Source: Symbiodinium natans (taxonomy: Eukaryota; Sar; Dinophyceae; Suessiales; Symbiodiniaceae). From it: 64,000 bases of DNA. The notes under the pieces are model-generated. The model ran no database searches. It saw only the letters and a program-made list of their open reading frames with translations, and was not told where the DNA came from. The translations under genes were made by a program, and so were the position numbers. Where the stretch lies: positions 101,001-165,000 of the forward strand of contig CAJNDS010000968.1 of the NCBI GenBank assembly GCA_905221605.1, in the 5' to 3' direction. Below, piece by piece: positions 54,801 to 57,472 of this stretch (position 1 is the first letter of the stretch; every line of letters begins with the position of its first letter).

Positions 54801-54899
54801 GAGGTCTTGCGGCAAAGGTGCGAAAGGCAAGGCTGCGATACTGGCATAGGAGAGGCTCTCGGGCACGCCCATCACGCCCACAGTCAGGCCTCGGAGAGT
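406..54899 (-). CDS. SulP/SLC26 sulfate permease gene, many short exons, 3' end off the window
   Basis: This is a multi-pass plasma-membrane anion (sulfate) transporter of the SulP family. The exons listed separately join in frame from transmembrane segment 1 (GLTVGVMGVPESLSYASIAA) through LVYSLLGQSRQLMVGPVA, LGFLLKFLGHPAVVSGF, SQFKNFLG, GFLEAFATAQ, QELLALGACNVVGAFF and TGSFSRSAV, all classic SulP blocks in the right order. The 19 exons from 54899 to 38448 total 1,042 nt spread over 16.4 kb, so about 94% is intron. Two or three further exons at 2129-1078 and one at 442-406 carry the following blocks FYYLPKFALAAIV and YRVKKADFTMWM. The C-terminal STAS domain would lie beyond position 1. By my reading the 18 introns up to 38448 use 10 GT, 7 GC and 1 GA donors. 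Exon identity is firm for most, while exact boundaries are inferred. Confidence 0.88.
865..1054. mobile_element. short inverted-repeat element, family 1
   Basis: Ends CTACTATTTGCTGAAGAAC and, inverted, TACCTCGAATTGCTGAAGAAC. The interior is AT-rich with a poly-T/poly-G run. It lies 24 nt past the 5' splice site of the permease exon at 1078. Confidence 0.7.
1078..1120 (-). CDS. permease exon, SVSKLVAYDVAMNL
   Basis: Fits the short stretch between AAIV and the WRV-KKADF block. The GC donor and phase join it to the next exon as AMNLYRVKK. Phase with the previous exon is unresolved. Confidence 0.65.
1498..1622. mobile_element. short dispersed element, family 7
   Basis: Shares TTGTACCCCCAAAAGGACAC and ACCCTGCTTCATAT with 40602-40732. 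Confidence 0.65.
1723..1775 (-). CDS. permease exon, PLRLFYYLPKFALAAIV
   Basis: Matches the family block LTPLFYYLPKAVLAAIVI almost residue for residue. The acceptor CCCGCAG follows CCTAAA repeats; the donor is GTGAGC. Confidence 0.88.
2098..2129 (-). CDS. probable permease exon, GASLLLPVFL
   Basis: A hydrophobic stretch between GTGCAG and GTCTAC. Its downstream phase fits the next exon (FLQPLRLFYY). Its upstream phase does not fit a GT donor at 38447, though a GA donor a few bases further on would fit, so this exon is tentative. Confidence 0.45.
2240..2365 (+). repeat. GTAAGT hexamer and TG/TA microsatellite
   Basis: About ten units of GTAAGT/GTGCAA type followed by TATATGTG repeats, in spacer DNA right of the permease exon at 2.1 kb. 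Confidence 0.85.
2980..3190 (-). CDS. terminal exon of unidentified gene Y
   Basis: Opens after GCAAG and reads RVAICLLAIKPMMSQVTYSD, GDLVCAVEFTIDGFSDSFC and MVLDAEGGLWTMQL before a TGA. Composition and the clean stop suggest a real C-terminus. A second minus frame continues past the stop (to 2685), so an intron at the end cannot be excluded. The family is unknown. Confidence 0.5.
3611..3716. mobile_element. short dispersed element, family 5
   Basis: CTATACTCCCCTGAGAACC to AAATGGGATATAGC. Confidence 0.65.
3925..4045 (-). CDS. candidate gene Y exon (FCGARHTRQLYLLYDASG)
   Basis: An open minus-strand frame with balanced composition and a GVFCGARHT start. It lies upstream of the terminal exon on the same strand. 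No family is recognised. Confidence 0.35.
4458..4612. mobile_element. short inverted-repeat element, family 1
   Basis: Ends CTACTGTTTGCTTAAGAA and, inverted, CTACTATTTGCTTAAGAA. The interior has a TA microsatellite and a duplicated TTCTGTTTTTGAGGTTCTTA. Confidence 0.8.
4935..4984 (-). CDS. gene Y exon after a 49-nt telomeric intron
   Basis: Reads VSDKSIVMDLRLGPSVP after the acceptor GGCCAG. It joins the frame of 5034-5082 without a phase change. Confidence 0.5.
4985..5033 (-). other. 49-nt intron made mostly of telomeric repeat
   Basis: In gene sense it starts GTGTTGAACCCC, contains CCCTAAA units in tandem and ends GAGGCCAG. The first bases GTGTTGAAC and the bases after the acceptor, GTGTCGGAC, are near-identical and both follow CAG, as if the repeat had been inserted with a short duplication. 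The flanking exons stay in one frame. It is the clearest case of telomeric repeat acting as an intron. Confidence 0.55.
5034..5082 (-). CDS. gene Y exon before a 49-nt telomeric intron
   Basis: Reads PSPKTIQHAAGVSGQ and ends at GTGTTGAAC. The 5' boundary lies in a G-rich stretch and is uncertain. Confidence 0.45.
5120..5325 (+). repeat. two long poly-G tracts in a short duplication
   Basis: G runs of about 40 nt at 5120-5162 and 5274-5320 are each followed by GTGCACAATTTTTTCA-like sequence, so a roughly 155-bp unit is duplicated. Proline-rich minus-strand frames over it are artefacts. Confidence 0.8.
5784..5855 (-). CDS. candidate gene Y exon (DLFAVTPHGKEPFSC)
   Basis: 24 codons between the acceptor ACCCGCAG (after CCCTAAACC) and the donor GTGTGG. 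Coding-like and same strand. The family is unknown. Confidence 0.5.
8150..18900 (-). CDS. unidentified multi-exon gene, tandem copy A, possibly decaying
   Basis: Diverged partner of copy B with shared exons at 18.7, 16.8, 15.2, 14.9 and 9.0 kb. The exon at 8949-9004 lost one base and one codon relative to copy B, which shifts its frame, while other exons keep in-frame differences only. It also holds segments absent from B, such as RMSVGQLALKEAYVDECLE near 16.4 kb and a segment at 8.56-8.69 kb. It may be a working paralogue or a pseudogene in the making. Confidence 0.5.
8949..9004 (-). pseudogene. frameshifted copy A version of the VPHET exon
   Basis: The acceptor CAG and donor GTAGCC are kept, but a one-base loss after GAG and a missing GAG codon break the frame seen in copy B. 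A splice shift could rescue it, so loss of function is not proven. Confidence 0.45.
9473..9894 (-). other. repeated long open frame, copy A (segment R)
   Basis: A minus-strand frame with SHQFRRVLLGTELW, GLGGLAFSSQEL and FWEASQQLAYDL. The same three blocks recur at 20620-20950, 21951-22406 and 23173-23633. Conservation may reflect recent duplication rather than selection. The segment has a strong GTGAGT-like signal and may be exon plus intron. The family is unknown. Confidence 0.4.
10886..10990. mobile_element. short dispersed element, family 8
   Basis: TAGCCCAGTAACC to GTACCACCGGGCTA, an inverted pair at the ends. Confidence 0.65.
14418..14650. repeat. minisatellite with unit near TTTCGTGGAATTAGGCACG
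   Basis: Around nine imperfect copies, some inverted (CGTGCCTAATTCCACGAAAG), so the tract can form hairpins. It is found only in copy A. Confidence 0.8.
14817..14912 (-). CDS. duplicated-gene exon, copy A (ERLAIFLPKI)
   Basis: Counterpart of 27553-27645. The acceptor AAAGCAG follows a CCCTAAACCCGAAACCC tract. Confidence 0.65.
15205..15297 (-). CDS. duplicated-gene exon, copy A (WLRFCH)
   Basis: Counterpart of 28038-28128, with H for R and R for S as the only protein changes. A CCCTAAA array borders it on the left. Confidence 0.7.
16790..16851 (-). CDS. duplicated-gene exon, copy A (QVCKSCG)
   Basis: Partner of the exon at 30208-30274. The acceptor is CCGGAG in both copies. Confidence 0.55.
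16886..16994. mobile_element. short inverted-repeat element, family 1, in copy A
   Basis: Ends near ATTAGTCGATAAGGAACCCC and, inverted, AACTACCATTTGCCAAAGAA. Copy B lacks it at the matching place (about 30310), so it inserted after the A/B duplication or was lost from B. Confidence 0.65.
18698..18762 (-). CDS. duplicated-gene exon, copy A (ISTKVHLGVSRIR)
   Basis: Partner of 32098-32160, surrounded on both sides by perfect CCCTAAA arrays. Confidence 0.5.
18985..19084 (+). repeat. CCCTAAA array at the junction of copies A and B
   Basis: About 14 perfect heptamers lying at the boundary between the two duplicated blocks; similar arrays sit at 18375-18440, 18575-18700 and 18822-18875. Confidence 0.95.
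19130..32200 (-). CDS. unidentified multi-exon gene, tandem copy B
   Basis: This block and 8150-18900 share the same non-telomeric segments in the same order, so they are a diverged tandem duplication. Several shared segments change mainly at third codon positions in one minus-strand frame, which marks them as exons under selection. They are WLRFCHLPHERFAKPDKKQ, ERLATFLPKIKQ with SKIIRRLVW, RQQQTAAQVCKSCG, ISTKVYLGVSRIWPLQ and VPHETFFVFVDEIAEGKSAT. No family is recognised. Copy B is longer than A because of an extra internal repeat and a low-GC insertion. Confidence 0.6.
19190..19490 (+). repeat. minisatellite with unit near ATGAATTTAAAAGGGGTCC
   Basis: About a dozen imperfect 20-25-nt units, low in GC, at the start of copy B. 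Open frames over it on both strands are periodic artefacts. Confidence 0.85.
20270..20329 (-). CDS. duplicated-gene exon, copy B (VPHETFFVFVDEIAEG)
   Basis: An AG acceptor and a GTGCCC donor bracket an open frame of 60 nt. The copy A version is 56 nt long and frameshifted. Confidence 0.55.
21620..23885 (+). repeat. recent direct tandem duplication, period about 1,222 bp
   Basis: 21621 onward matches 22843 onward nearly base for base (for example CACAGCGCGGAAATCCTCGG at both), and the match runs on to about 23885. Small indels near 22120/23340 are the main differences. A more diverged relative lies at 20620-21240 and another in copy A at 9473-10550. The duplication is far younger than the A/B block duplication that contains it. 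Confidence 0.85.
26114..26250. mobile_element. inverted-repeat element, family 4, in copy B
   Basis: Left AGAATGAGGGAATGAGGCAC, inverted right AGGGAATGAGGGAGTGAGGC; the middle is a TA microsatellite. Worn relatives sit at 12088-12178 and 25078-25186 at matching places in copies A and B. Confidence 0.75.
26560..27540. other. low-GC insertion specific to copy B
   Basis: About 1 kb with lower GC and no telomeric tract separates shared segments of copy B and has no counterpart in copy A. It holds scattered GTGAA/CGTGAAT motifs and a 91-residue minus-strand frame (27197-27472) containing TACVGFVGHTLVIIRAQEIG, which is coding-like but unrecognised. It could be an insertion or a segment lost from copy A. 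Confidence 0.4.
27553..27645 (-). CDS. duplicated-gene exon, copy B (ERLATFLPKI)
   Basis: The acceptor is AAAGCAG. The frame runs to SKIIRRLVW, a basic helix. It differs from copy A by silent changes, conservative changes and one 3-nt indel. Confidence 0.65.
28038..28128 (-). CDS. duplicated-gene exon, copy B (WLRFCH)
   Basis: Compared with 15205-15297 there are six base differences; five are at third codon positions and four are silent in the frame WLRFCHLPHERFAKPD and so on to MDDKDP. This is the best evidence that the duplicated block codes on the minus strand. Confidence 0.7.
29365..29458. mobile_element. short inverted-repeat element, family 2, in copy B
   Basis: GGGCCCGAATAATTGGAACAG to GTAACTATCCGACCCC. 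Same consensus as the other family 2 members. Confidence 0.65.
30208..30274 (-). CDS. duplicated-gene exon, copy B (QVCKSCG)
   Basis: Reads RQQQTAAQVCKSCGPVGRRL. Copy A has RQQQTADQVCKSCGRGRRL. Differences are mostly third-position plus one in-frame codon. The CxxC pair is conserved. Confidence 0.6.
32098..32160 (-). CDS. duplicated-gene exon, copy B (ISTKVYLGVSRIW)
   Basis: Aligned with ISTKVHLGVSRIRPLQ in copy A (about 18700-18760). Most changes are third or first codon positions. Confidence 0.5.
32212..32380 (+). repeat. nonamer variant array, TTTAGGGGG type
   Basis: TTTAGGGTG then TTTAGGGGG units, homogenised. A similar stretch is at 57953-58010. Confidence 0.9.
32758..32815 (-). CDS. 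candidate exon YLLGRDPDDRCTVMET
   Basis: An AAG acceptor is followed by an open frame with a balanced composition. It lies just before the longest telomeric array (32842-33005). The family is unknown. Confidence 0.35.
32842..33005 (+). repeat. longest TTTAGGG array
   Basis: About 23 nearly perfect heptamers, with one shortened TTAGGG unit near the left end. Near-perfection indicates recent origin or homogenisation compared with the decayed tracts nearby. Confidence 0.95.
33425..33515 (-). CDS. candidate exon between telomeric arrays
   Basis: CCCTAAA array on the left, TTTAGGG array on the right. The minus strand reads FGPQADDTEIRDVEAAFFVA. The plus strand is also open (ELATKNAASTSRISVSS), so the strand is uncertain. 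Confidence 0.3.
33795..33933 (-). CDS. terminal exon of gene X or a neighbour
   Basis: Reads FRFPLAVSASGGVYVLKGQH and continues to PVYEA and a stop. The acceptor region is near GTCAAAG. It gives a clean C-terminus for the minus-strand gene upstream. Confidence 0.5.
33795..37718 (-). CDS. ubiquitin-like-domain gene (X), multi-exon, lying inside the permease gap
   Basis: The exons read MAAGTSGERLRLSLCNMLTG, then ELLREVELAPSDSL, then LGIVDGAVVHVVRLE. This is the beta-grasp pattern common in alveolate proteins with an N-terminal ubiquitin-like fold (MLSGE near the start, DGA-V-VVRL at the end). Further exons on the same strand follow at 35.9, 35.1 and 34.75 kb, and a terminal frame ending in PVYEA and a stop lies at 33.9-33.8 kb. 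Whether all of these belong to one mRNA is inferred from order and strand. The function is unknown. Confidence 0.55.
34229..34328. mobile_element. short dispersed element, family 6
   Basis: GGGTTGCCCTTAAAAACCCT to AAAGAACCAACCTAGTAG. Two relatives, at 46745-46840 and 55556-55654, keep the same core AGAGGGTCCTT and end. Confidence 0.7.
34355..34475 (+). repeat. GGGCTTATG-type tandem repeat
   Basis: About a dozen units of GGGCTTATA or GGGCTTATG, a further derivative of the telomeric unit. Confidence 0.85.
34730..34806 (-). CDS. candidate exon with DPGDETVTLDLTAWAAAE
   Basis: An open minus-strand frame flanked by CCCTAAA on the left and a 150-bp TTTAGGG array on the right, as around other exons. 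The family is unknown. Confidence 0.4.
34830..34990 (+). repeat. TTTAGGG array
   Basis: About 22 heptamers with TTCAGGG variants near the middle and right end, lying beside the candidate exon at 34.75 kb. Confidence 0.95.
35070..35122 (-). CDS. candidate exon with DYMGYRKALREG
   Basis: The acceptor GTGAG is followed by an open frame DYMGYRKALREGRRNNGG. A likely donor is GTCGGC after the REG codons. No family is recognised. Confidence 0.4.
35636..35737. mobile_element. short inverted-repeat element, family 1
   Basis: The right end inverted reads ACTACTAATTGCTCAGGAAC; the left end is worn. It abuts the GTGAGA donor of the exon at 35773. Confidence 0.6.
35773..35884 (-). CDS. gene X or neighbour exon
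   Basis: Reads RRQKEFEKVGQGDMLAFGYH and ends PNCFL before a GTGAGA donor; the acceptor is GGTCCCAG. It is coding-like but from no recognised family. Confidence 0.5.
36153..36251. mobile_element. short inverted-repeat element, family 2
   Basis: Ends TAGGGGTCGGAATAGCTACTA and, inverted, TAGGGGCCTGAATAATTGGA. It lies beside the donor of the gene X ubiquitin-like exon. Confidence 0.75.
36257..36436 (-). CDS. gene X exon, end of the ubiquitin-like domain
   Basis: Contains LISGSGLLYNTEPCG and LGIVDGAVVHVVRLERHG, the last strand of a ubiquitin-like fold. The donor GTACTT lies directly beside an inverted-repeat element (36153-36251). Confidence 0.6.
37132..37211 (-). CDS. gene X exon 2
   Basis: 80 nt reading ELLREVELAPSDSLQAPQ and on to FRE. 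The acceptor is CCGCAG right after CCCTAAACC, the donor is GTAGGG. It is in phase with exon 1 and extends the ubiquitin-like fold. Confidence 0.6.
37661..37718 (-). CDS. gene X first coding exon
   Basis: ATG in the context GAAGCCATGGCT opens MAAGTSGERLRLSLCNMLTG and ends at a GC donor (GCGCGG). The junction bases CAGGCGCGG recur as CAGGCGAGC at the next acceptor. An inverted-repeat element (37741-37857) lies immediately upstream. Confidence 0.6.
37741..37857. mobile_element. short inverted-repeat element, family 1, at the start of gene X
   Basis: Ends ACTACCAATTGCTTAAGAAG and, inverted, ACTACTATGTGCCTAAGAAC. In gene sense its last bases are TTGGTAG, so it may supply the acceptor used just before the gene X start codon. 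Confidence 0.75.
38448..38494 (-). CDS. permease exon, CNSTGGKSQLSGVTA
   Basis: 47 nt matching the family block after SRSAV (N-aGgkSqlSg). The predicted donor is GTGAGG. The next permease block is not found until about 2.1 kb. Confidence 0.88.
38720..38812. mobile_element. short dispersed element, family 5, in the intron after permease exon 39072
   Basis: CTATACTCCCCCTAGAACCC to AATTCCGAAGGGGATATAG; the ends are inverted copies over CTATA-CCCC. Confidence 0.7.
39072..39100 (-). CDS. permease exon, ATGSFSRSAV
   Basis: 29 nt carrying the near-invariant TGSFSRSAV signature. The acceptor TTGAAG follows CCCTAAACC. The donor GCGACT (GC type) gives GTGCGAC against GTGCAAC at the next acceptor. Confidence 0.92.
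39184..39295. mobile_element. short inverted-repeat element, family 2, in a permease intron
   Basis: CTGAATAATTAGAATAGGG to AGTAACTATTCCGACCCCTA, about 110 bp. Confidence 0.75.
39792..40131 (+). repeat. GA microsatellite grading into a GAGAGGGA octamer repeat
   Basis: About 45 GA units, then about 28 octamer units, inside the permease intron between 40261 and 39100. Arg/Glu and Ser/Leu/Pro frames over it are not genes. Confidence 0.95.
40261..40317 (-). CDS. permease exon, ELLALGACNVVGAFFTAYP
   Basis: 19 codons of the family ELiAlG-aN-vGsFF-ayP signature. The donor GTGATA is 10-15 nt from a TTTAGGG array. Confidence 0.92.
40602..40732. mobile_element. short dispersed element, family 7
   Basis: The left end GAAGCAGGGTTTAATATT matches, inverted, the right end GAAGCAGGGTGTATATT. 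Confidence 0.7.
41109..41145 (-). CDS. permease exon, FLKSGYDVESSQ
   Basis: 37 nt matching the family GY-vd-nQ block. The predicted donor is GACTGA, a GA type. CCAGGACT at this junction resembles CCAGGAACT at the next acceptor. Confidence 0.78.
41785..41827 (-). CDS. permease exon, GFLEAFATAQNLAK
   Basis: Carries the conserved SulP glutamate (GF-E-A). The acceptor is CTTCTTCAG immediately after a long telomeric array; the donor is GCATGG (GC type), phase 2. Confidence 0.85.
41842..41955 (+). repeat. TTTAGGG array inside a permease intron
   Basis: About 15 heptamers starting 15 nt right of the exon at 41785-41827, so it lies just upstream of that exon's AG in gene sense, as CCCTAAA. Confidence 0.95.
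42454..42522 (-). CDS. permease exon, AHDVAQTMPLALSTG
   Basis: 69 nt matching the SulP segment before the conserved glutamate helix. The donor is GCTTCC (GC type). The bases GGCTTCCT at the donor recur as GGCTTTCT at the start of the next exon. Confidence 0.75.
43155..43267. mobile_element. inverted-repeat element with 32-bp ends, family 3
   Basis: 113 bp. The left end TACTTGAAGGTTCATGGGTA and the inverted right end TACTTGGAGGGTCATGGGTA continue to ACTTATAAGTGGG on both sides, 30 of 32 positions alike. It has no coding capacity and is inside the long permease intron at 42.5-44.6 kb. Confidence 0.9.
43788..43889. mobile_element. short inverted-repeat element, family 2, in a permease intron
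   Basis: GAGGGGCCTGAATAACTAGAA to CGTCCGACCCCTATA. Confidence 0.7.
44640..44723 (-). CDS. permease exon, YPRWKLIGSLGPLIS block
   Basis: 84 nt with the family pattern of a PRW-like basic turn followed by a LGPLI helix. The acceptor is ACCGCAG directly after CCTAAA repeats; the donor is GTGTCT. Confidence 0.8.
44846..44903 (-). CDS. permease exon, hydrophobic helix FGLVFTATLVGL
   Basis: 58 nt ending in RKLF, a membrane helix followed by basic residues. The acceptor CTGGGAG and the GC donor are inferred from phase. Confidence 0.65.
45607..45696 (-). CDS. permease exon, loop and start of next helix
   Basis: 30 codons including FPILSILSLIEHAPKG and ITLAQLLLHGT, matching the family pattern of a loop followed by the helix that starts near INWATLLLG. 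The donor is GTTAAA. An extra short loop exon before it cannot be excluded. Confidence 0.72.
45946..46036. mobile_element. short dispersed element, family 5
   Basis: CTATACTCCGCTTGGAACCC to AAAACCATTCCC, between permease exons. Confidence 0.65.
46351..46453. mobile_element. short inverted-repeat element, family 2, in a permease intron
   Basis: TAGGGGCCTGAATAATTAGA to TTCCGACACCCCTA, flanked by TA on the left. Confidence 0.75.
46745..46840. mobile_element. short dispersed element, family 6
   Basis: GGGTTGCCCTTTAAACCCTC to AAGCCAACCTAGTA, next to the permease exon at 46922. Confidence 0.7.
46922..46949 (-). CDS. permease exon, ISQFKNFLG block
   Basis: 28 nt matching SQLKHLLG of SulP proteins. 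The donor is GTAAAG. Phases agree with the GC donor of the previous exon. Confidence 0.85.
47439..47482 (-). CDS. permease exon, VVSGFSTGSALIIML block
   Basis: 44 nt matching the family VISGFTTGAAIII block. The acceptor is CCGTCAG with CCCTAAA about 30 nt upstream. The donor is GCCCGG (GC type), phase 2. Confidence 0.88.
48178..48213 (-). CDS. permease exon, LGFLLKFLGHPA block
   Basis: 12 codons matching the family LGFLVNFLSHPV block. The acceptor is CTTCAG. The donor GTGGTCTC repeats the first bases of the next exon (GTGGTTTC). Confidence 0.88.
48796..48866 (-). CDS. permease exon, segment 4
   Basis: 71 nt reading TKTILTSLLAGSFLLLACAP then LLH, a clear membrane helix with the LAG core usual in SulP. 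The donor is a consensus GTGAGG. Confidence 0.8.
49378..49408 (-). CDS. permease exon, start of segment 4
   Basis: 31 nt coding EKYIAMASQL. The acceptor is GTGCCAG and the donor is GTATAT. It is in phase with the exons before and after it. Confidence 0.7.
50141..50221 (-). CDS. permease exon, extramembrane loop
   Basis: 27 codons reading DPVQCPEWFALQKNETAED and so on to QSE. It is hydrophilic and fits the loop between segments 3 and 4, and is in phase with both neighbours. The donor is GTTTGG. Confidence 0.65.
50340..50432. mobile_element. short inverted-repeat element, family 2, in a permease intron
   Basis: TAGGCGCCTGAACAATTAGA to ATTCTTCCGACCCCTA. Confidence 0.75.
51032..51122 (-). CDS. 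permease exon, segment 3
   Basis: 91 nt reading LMVGPVAMLSLLVHAGLEG and then an acidic end, AEETF. VGPVA is the conserved SulP block that follows SRQ. The acceptor is GTTGCAG and the donor is GTGATA. A plus-strand open frame over the same bases is its shadow. Confidence 0.88.
52745..52798 (-). CDS. permease exon, end of segment 2
   Basis: Reads YALVMPQLVYSLLGQSR, aligning with the LVYALLGTSR block of SulP proteins. The acceptor is GAGAAG and the donor is GTGGCC. Telomeric CCCTAAA arrays lie on both sides. Confidence 0.85.
53922..53935 (-). CDS. permease microexon (14 nt)
   Basis: Codes EYGL plus two bases after GTGACAG. It supplies the YGLY-like step between IAALPF and YALVMPQ, and both phases fit. 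The donor is GCTTGA. Family alignment is the only support for so short an exon. Confidence 0.6.
54822..54899 (-). CDS. permease exon, membrane segment 1
   Basis: 26 codons, TLRGLTVGVMGVPESLSYAS followed by IAALPF, the SulP signature start. The acceptor is TTTCCCAG and the donor is GCACCT (GC type), phase 0. Confidence 0.85.
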
Positions 54900-54989
54900 C
54901 TGGGAAATTTCGGGCTCAGGGTGTAGGGAACCCAAAGCCCACCGTGCTTTTCTGAGCAAAAGAAGAGGAAGCTTTGAGGTTCGCAAGGG

Positions 54990-55128
54990 TAAAACCCTAA
55001 AACCCTAAAACCCTAAAACCCTAAAACCCTAAAACCCTAAAACCCTAAAACCCTAAAACCCTAAAACCCTAAAACCCTAAAACCCTAAAACCCTAAAACC
55101 CTAAAACCCTAAAACCCCAAAACCCTAA
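54990..55128 (+). repeat. octamer variant array, AACCCTAA type
   Basis: About 17 copies of CCCTAAAA. One extra A per unit, homogeneous across the array, shows local amplification of a variant rather than telomerase synthesis of the normal unit. Confidence 0.9.
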
Positions 55129-55377
55129 AAAGACTCTGGGCATCTTATTTGCCATATCTATTGCAATGGCCAATCTGGACCATCCTGGGGGTGTGGGAGT
55201 TCGGGCTCAACCCTAGTAGGGTTTAGGGTTTAGGGTTTAGGGTTTAAGGTTTAGGGTCTAGGGTCTGGGGTTCTGAATTTGGAGAACACTGCTGGGATGG
55301 GCTAGGGCCGTGGACTTTGGGATCCCCACCGACCCAGAAAATCCCCCAATCCGGTAGTGCCTGCTGCCTAAGAATCC

Positions 55378-55466
55378 CTATGGGTGGTTGTCAAAATGAT
55401 GGATACGGCACCTCATAGTTAGGGTACCCCAAAAGGGATCATAATTTGGACAACCACCCCTATGAC
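55378..55466. mobile_element. inverted-repeat element, family 9
   Basis: Left CCTATGGGTGGTTGTCAAAA, inverted right CATAGGGGTGGTTGTCCAAA. Confidence 0.65.
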
Positions 55467-55555
55467 AACGACCTGCTGACAAAGCGGTTCTTACGTGACC
55501 ATCCTTGGCCAAGAATAAAAATCCTCGGCCCCAAACCTCCGGAAGCCTTATCTCG

Positions 55556-55654
55556 GCTGCCCTCTAAACCCTCTGAACAATATTTAGATACAGGGTCCTT
55601 TACAACCCAAATAATTAAGGAAAATAAAACATGTCCCAAGAACCAACCTAGTAT
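55556..55654. mobile_element. short dispersed element, family 6
   Basis: GGCTGCCCTCTAAACCCTCT to CCAAGAACCAACCTAGTA. Confidence 0.7.
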
Positions 55655-55711
55655 AACCTAGCATGATACGAAGCACTCAACTCTGAACATGTGGGTTGGG
55701 CTCAACGTCGA

Positions 55712-55770
55712 GCTGCCCGCAATCAAATCCGATGCGGTCGACGTCCAGGATGCCTGCCGGCTTCAAGTTT
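55712..55770 (-). CDS. candidate exon upstream of the first permease membrane segment
   Basis: The minus strand reads PAGILDVDRIGFDCGQLD between an AAG acceptor and a GTTGAG donor. Its position places it in the 5' part of the permease gene, but it does not resemble a SulP block, so it may be chance or part of an N-terminal extension. Confidence 0.3.
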
Positions 55771-56244
55771 GAATTCAGGTACCCGGATCCTCCCTGCCTC
55801 GCCCCTCCCACACCTTGACACCTTCACTCCTTCAAGCCTTGACGACGTGACGCCTTGACGCTTTGAACCCGTCAAACCTGCAAACCTGCAGTCACTGCAG
55901 TATCTGGATAGCTCTGAGGGATTCGGCCACGGGCCCTAACCCGAAACCCTGCAACCCAATACCCACACCCCAGGCCGGGCCTGCCGAAGTTGGCTGAACC
56001 TGCACTGGGCCGCACGGGGGTGTCTAGGTTTAAGGTAAAGCCCCCAAACACCCTGAACCTTACACCCCAAACCCTAAACCCTAAACCCTGAGCCCTTAAC
56101 CCTAATTTTCGGAAACCCTAAATGCGCCCCGGTAGACTTTCGGCACCAAGTCGCAATGGCAGCCGACGCCCCAACCAGGCCAAGAACGTCTGCTGAGACT
56201 CTGGCCTCCAATGAGTTGAGGGCTATGGGCTCTCTTTGGGTTGG

Positions 56245-56400
56245 GGTTTAGGGTTTAGGGTTTAGGGTTTAGGGTTTAGGGTTTAGGGTTTAGGGTTTAG
56301 GGTTTAGGGTTTAGGGTTTAGGGTTTAGGGTTTAGGGTGTAGGGTTTAAGGTTTAGGGTTTAGGGTTTAGGGTTTAGGGTTTAGGGTTTAGGGTTCAGGT
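56245..56400 (+). repeat. TTTAGGG array
   Basis: About 21 heptamers with a few variants, in the 5' part of the permease region. Confidence 0.95.
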
Positions 56401-56748
56401 TTCAGGGTTTAGGGCTTAGGGCTTAGGGCTTACGGTTTGGGGCTTAGGGTTTAGGTTATGTTTTTTTGGGTTAGGGTTTAGTTAGGGCTTAGGCTTTGGG
56501 TTCTGGGGTTTAAGGTTTATAGGGTTTAGGGTCTTAGGCGACGCGGCCTTCGCTTCGTCGCGCTATCAATCGTCATGCCCTCATCTCCGCTAACTCAAAA
56601 CTCGCGCAGTCACCCTGACCCTGAATGAGCTAACCCTAAACCTCCCCAAGCTCCTCTTCGAGTTCTAGCTTTGGAAAGTTAATACGGTTTAGGGTAGGGA
56701 TAAGGGTTTAGGGTGAAAACCCTGCACCCGAAACCCCCACATTCTGGC

Positions 56749-56819
56749 CTGAGTGGTCGGAGCAAGTGCTTCTTGCGTATGTACTGCTGGAAGTCCCACT
56801 GCGGCGCAACCTTCTCCGC
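56749..56819 (-). CDS. candidate permease N-terminal exon
   Basis: An AAG acceptor is followed by AEKVAPQWDFQQYIRKKHLL and then a possible GC donor. A basic, aromatic stretch of this kind is usual just before the first membrane segment of SulP proteins. The exons that would join it to the segment at 54899 are not certain. Confidence 0.45.
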
Positions 56820-57379
56820 CTTCCCCTTAATTGGTCTACTTCTTCGCGGGGAGTTCGGGAGTGGGGGGCCCAGGAGACCGCGTAAAAGGCTACATAGTAC
56901 TTGAAGGTGCCTGGGTAGCTATAAAGGGGCTTTAAGTGGGGCAACTATAATTATGGCCCCTACTTCTAACTACCCCTGAACCTCCAAGTAAGGGTCCTTA
57001 CTAGCAAGTGGTGTGCAGGTAAAGTGAGCTGACATGTGTATGGTGTATGCTGAGCAGACAGTTTTTTTTTATATTACTTGGCTGCAAAAGCTATGTTCGT
57101 GTCCACAGCAAGATTCGTCACCCTGCGCTATTGCGGGTGGGGCGCTCTACGTCGAAATCGTATATTCCTTATAGTTGAGGCTGCAAAAGGCCAGTCCTCT
57201 AACTAGGGTCCGATGTTGGGGACAGTCTTTCTCAGGGTGCCGTGCGCTGTGCTCCATAAAGGCCACAAAATCTTAGTTGTCCAGTGTCCTAGGGAAGGAA
57301 AGGTTAGGATTCCATAGGGAGCATGATGCCACTAAGAAATGGGACACCCAACTCAGAGAACTACCTAGGCTGCCCAGTA

Positions 57380-57472
57380 ACCAAGGCTTAAAAAGGGTGC
57401 CCTTTTTTGCTTAAAGGGGTTTATAAGGGAACCTAAACCCCCAAAAAAGGGAATAAGGGTACTACTGGGCAT
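57380..57472. mobile_element. short dispersed element, family 8
   Basis: GCCCAGTAACC to GTACTACTGGGC, with GGGTGCCC and TAAGGGAACC in between. A relative at 10886-10990 has the same plan, and more distant ones are at 18050-18175 and 31265-31400. Confidence 0.65.
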
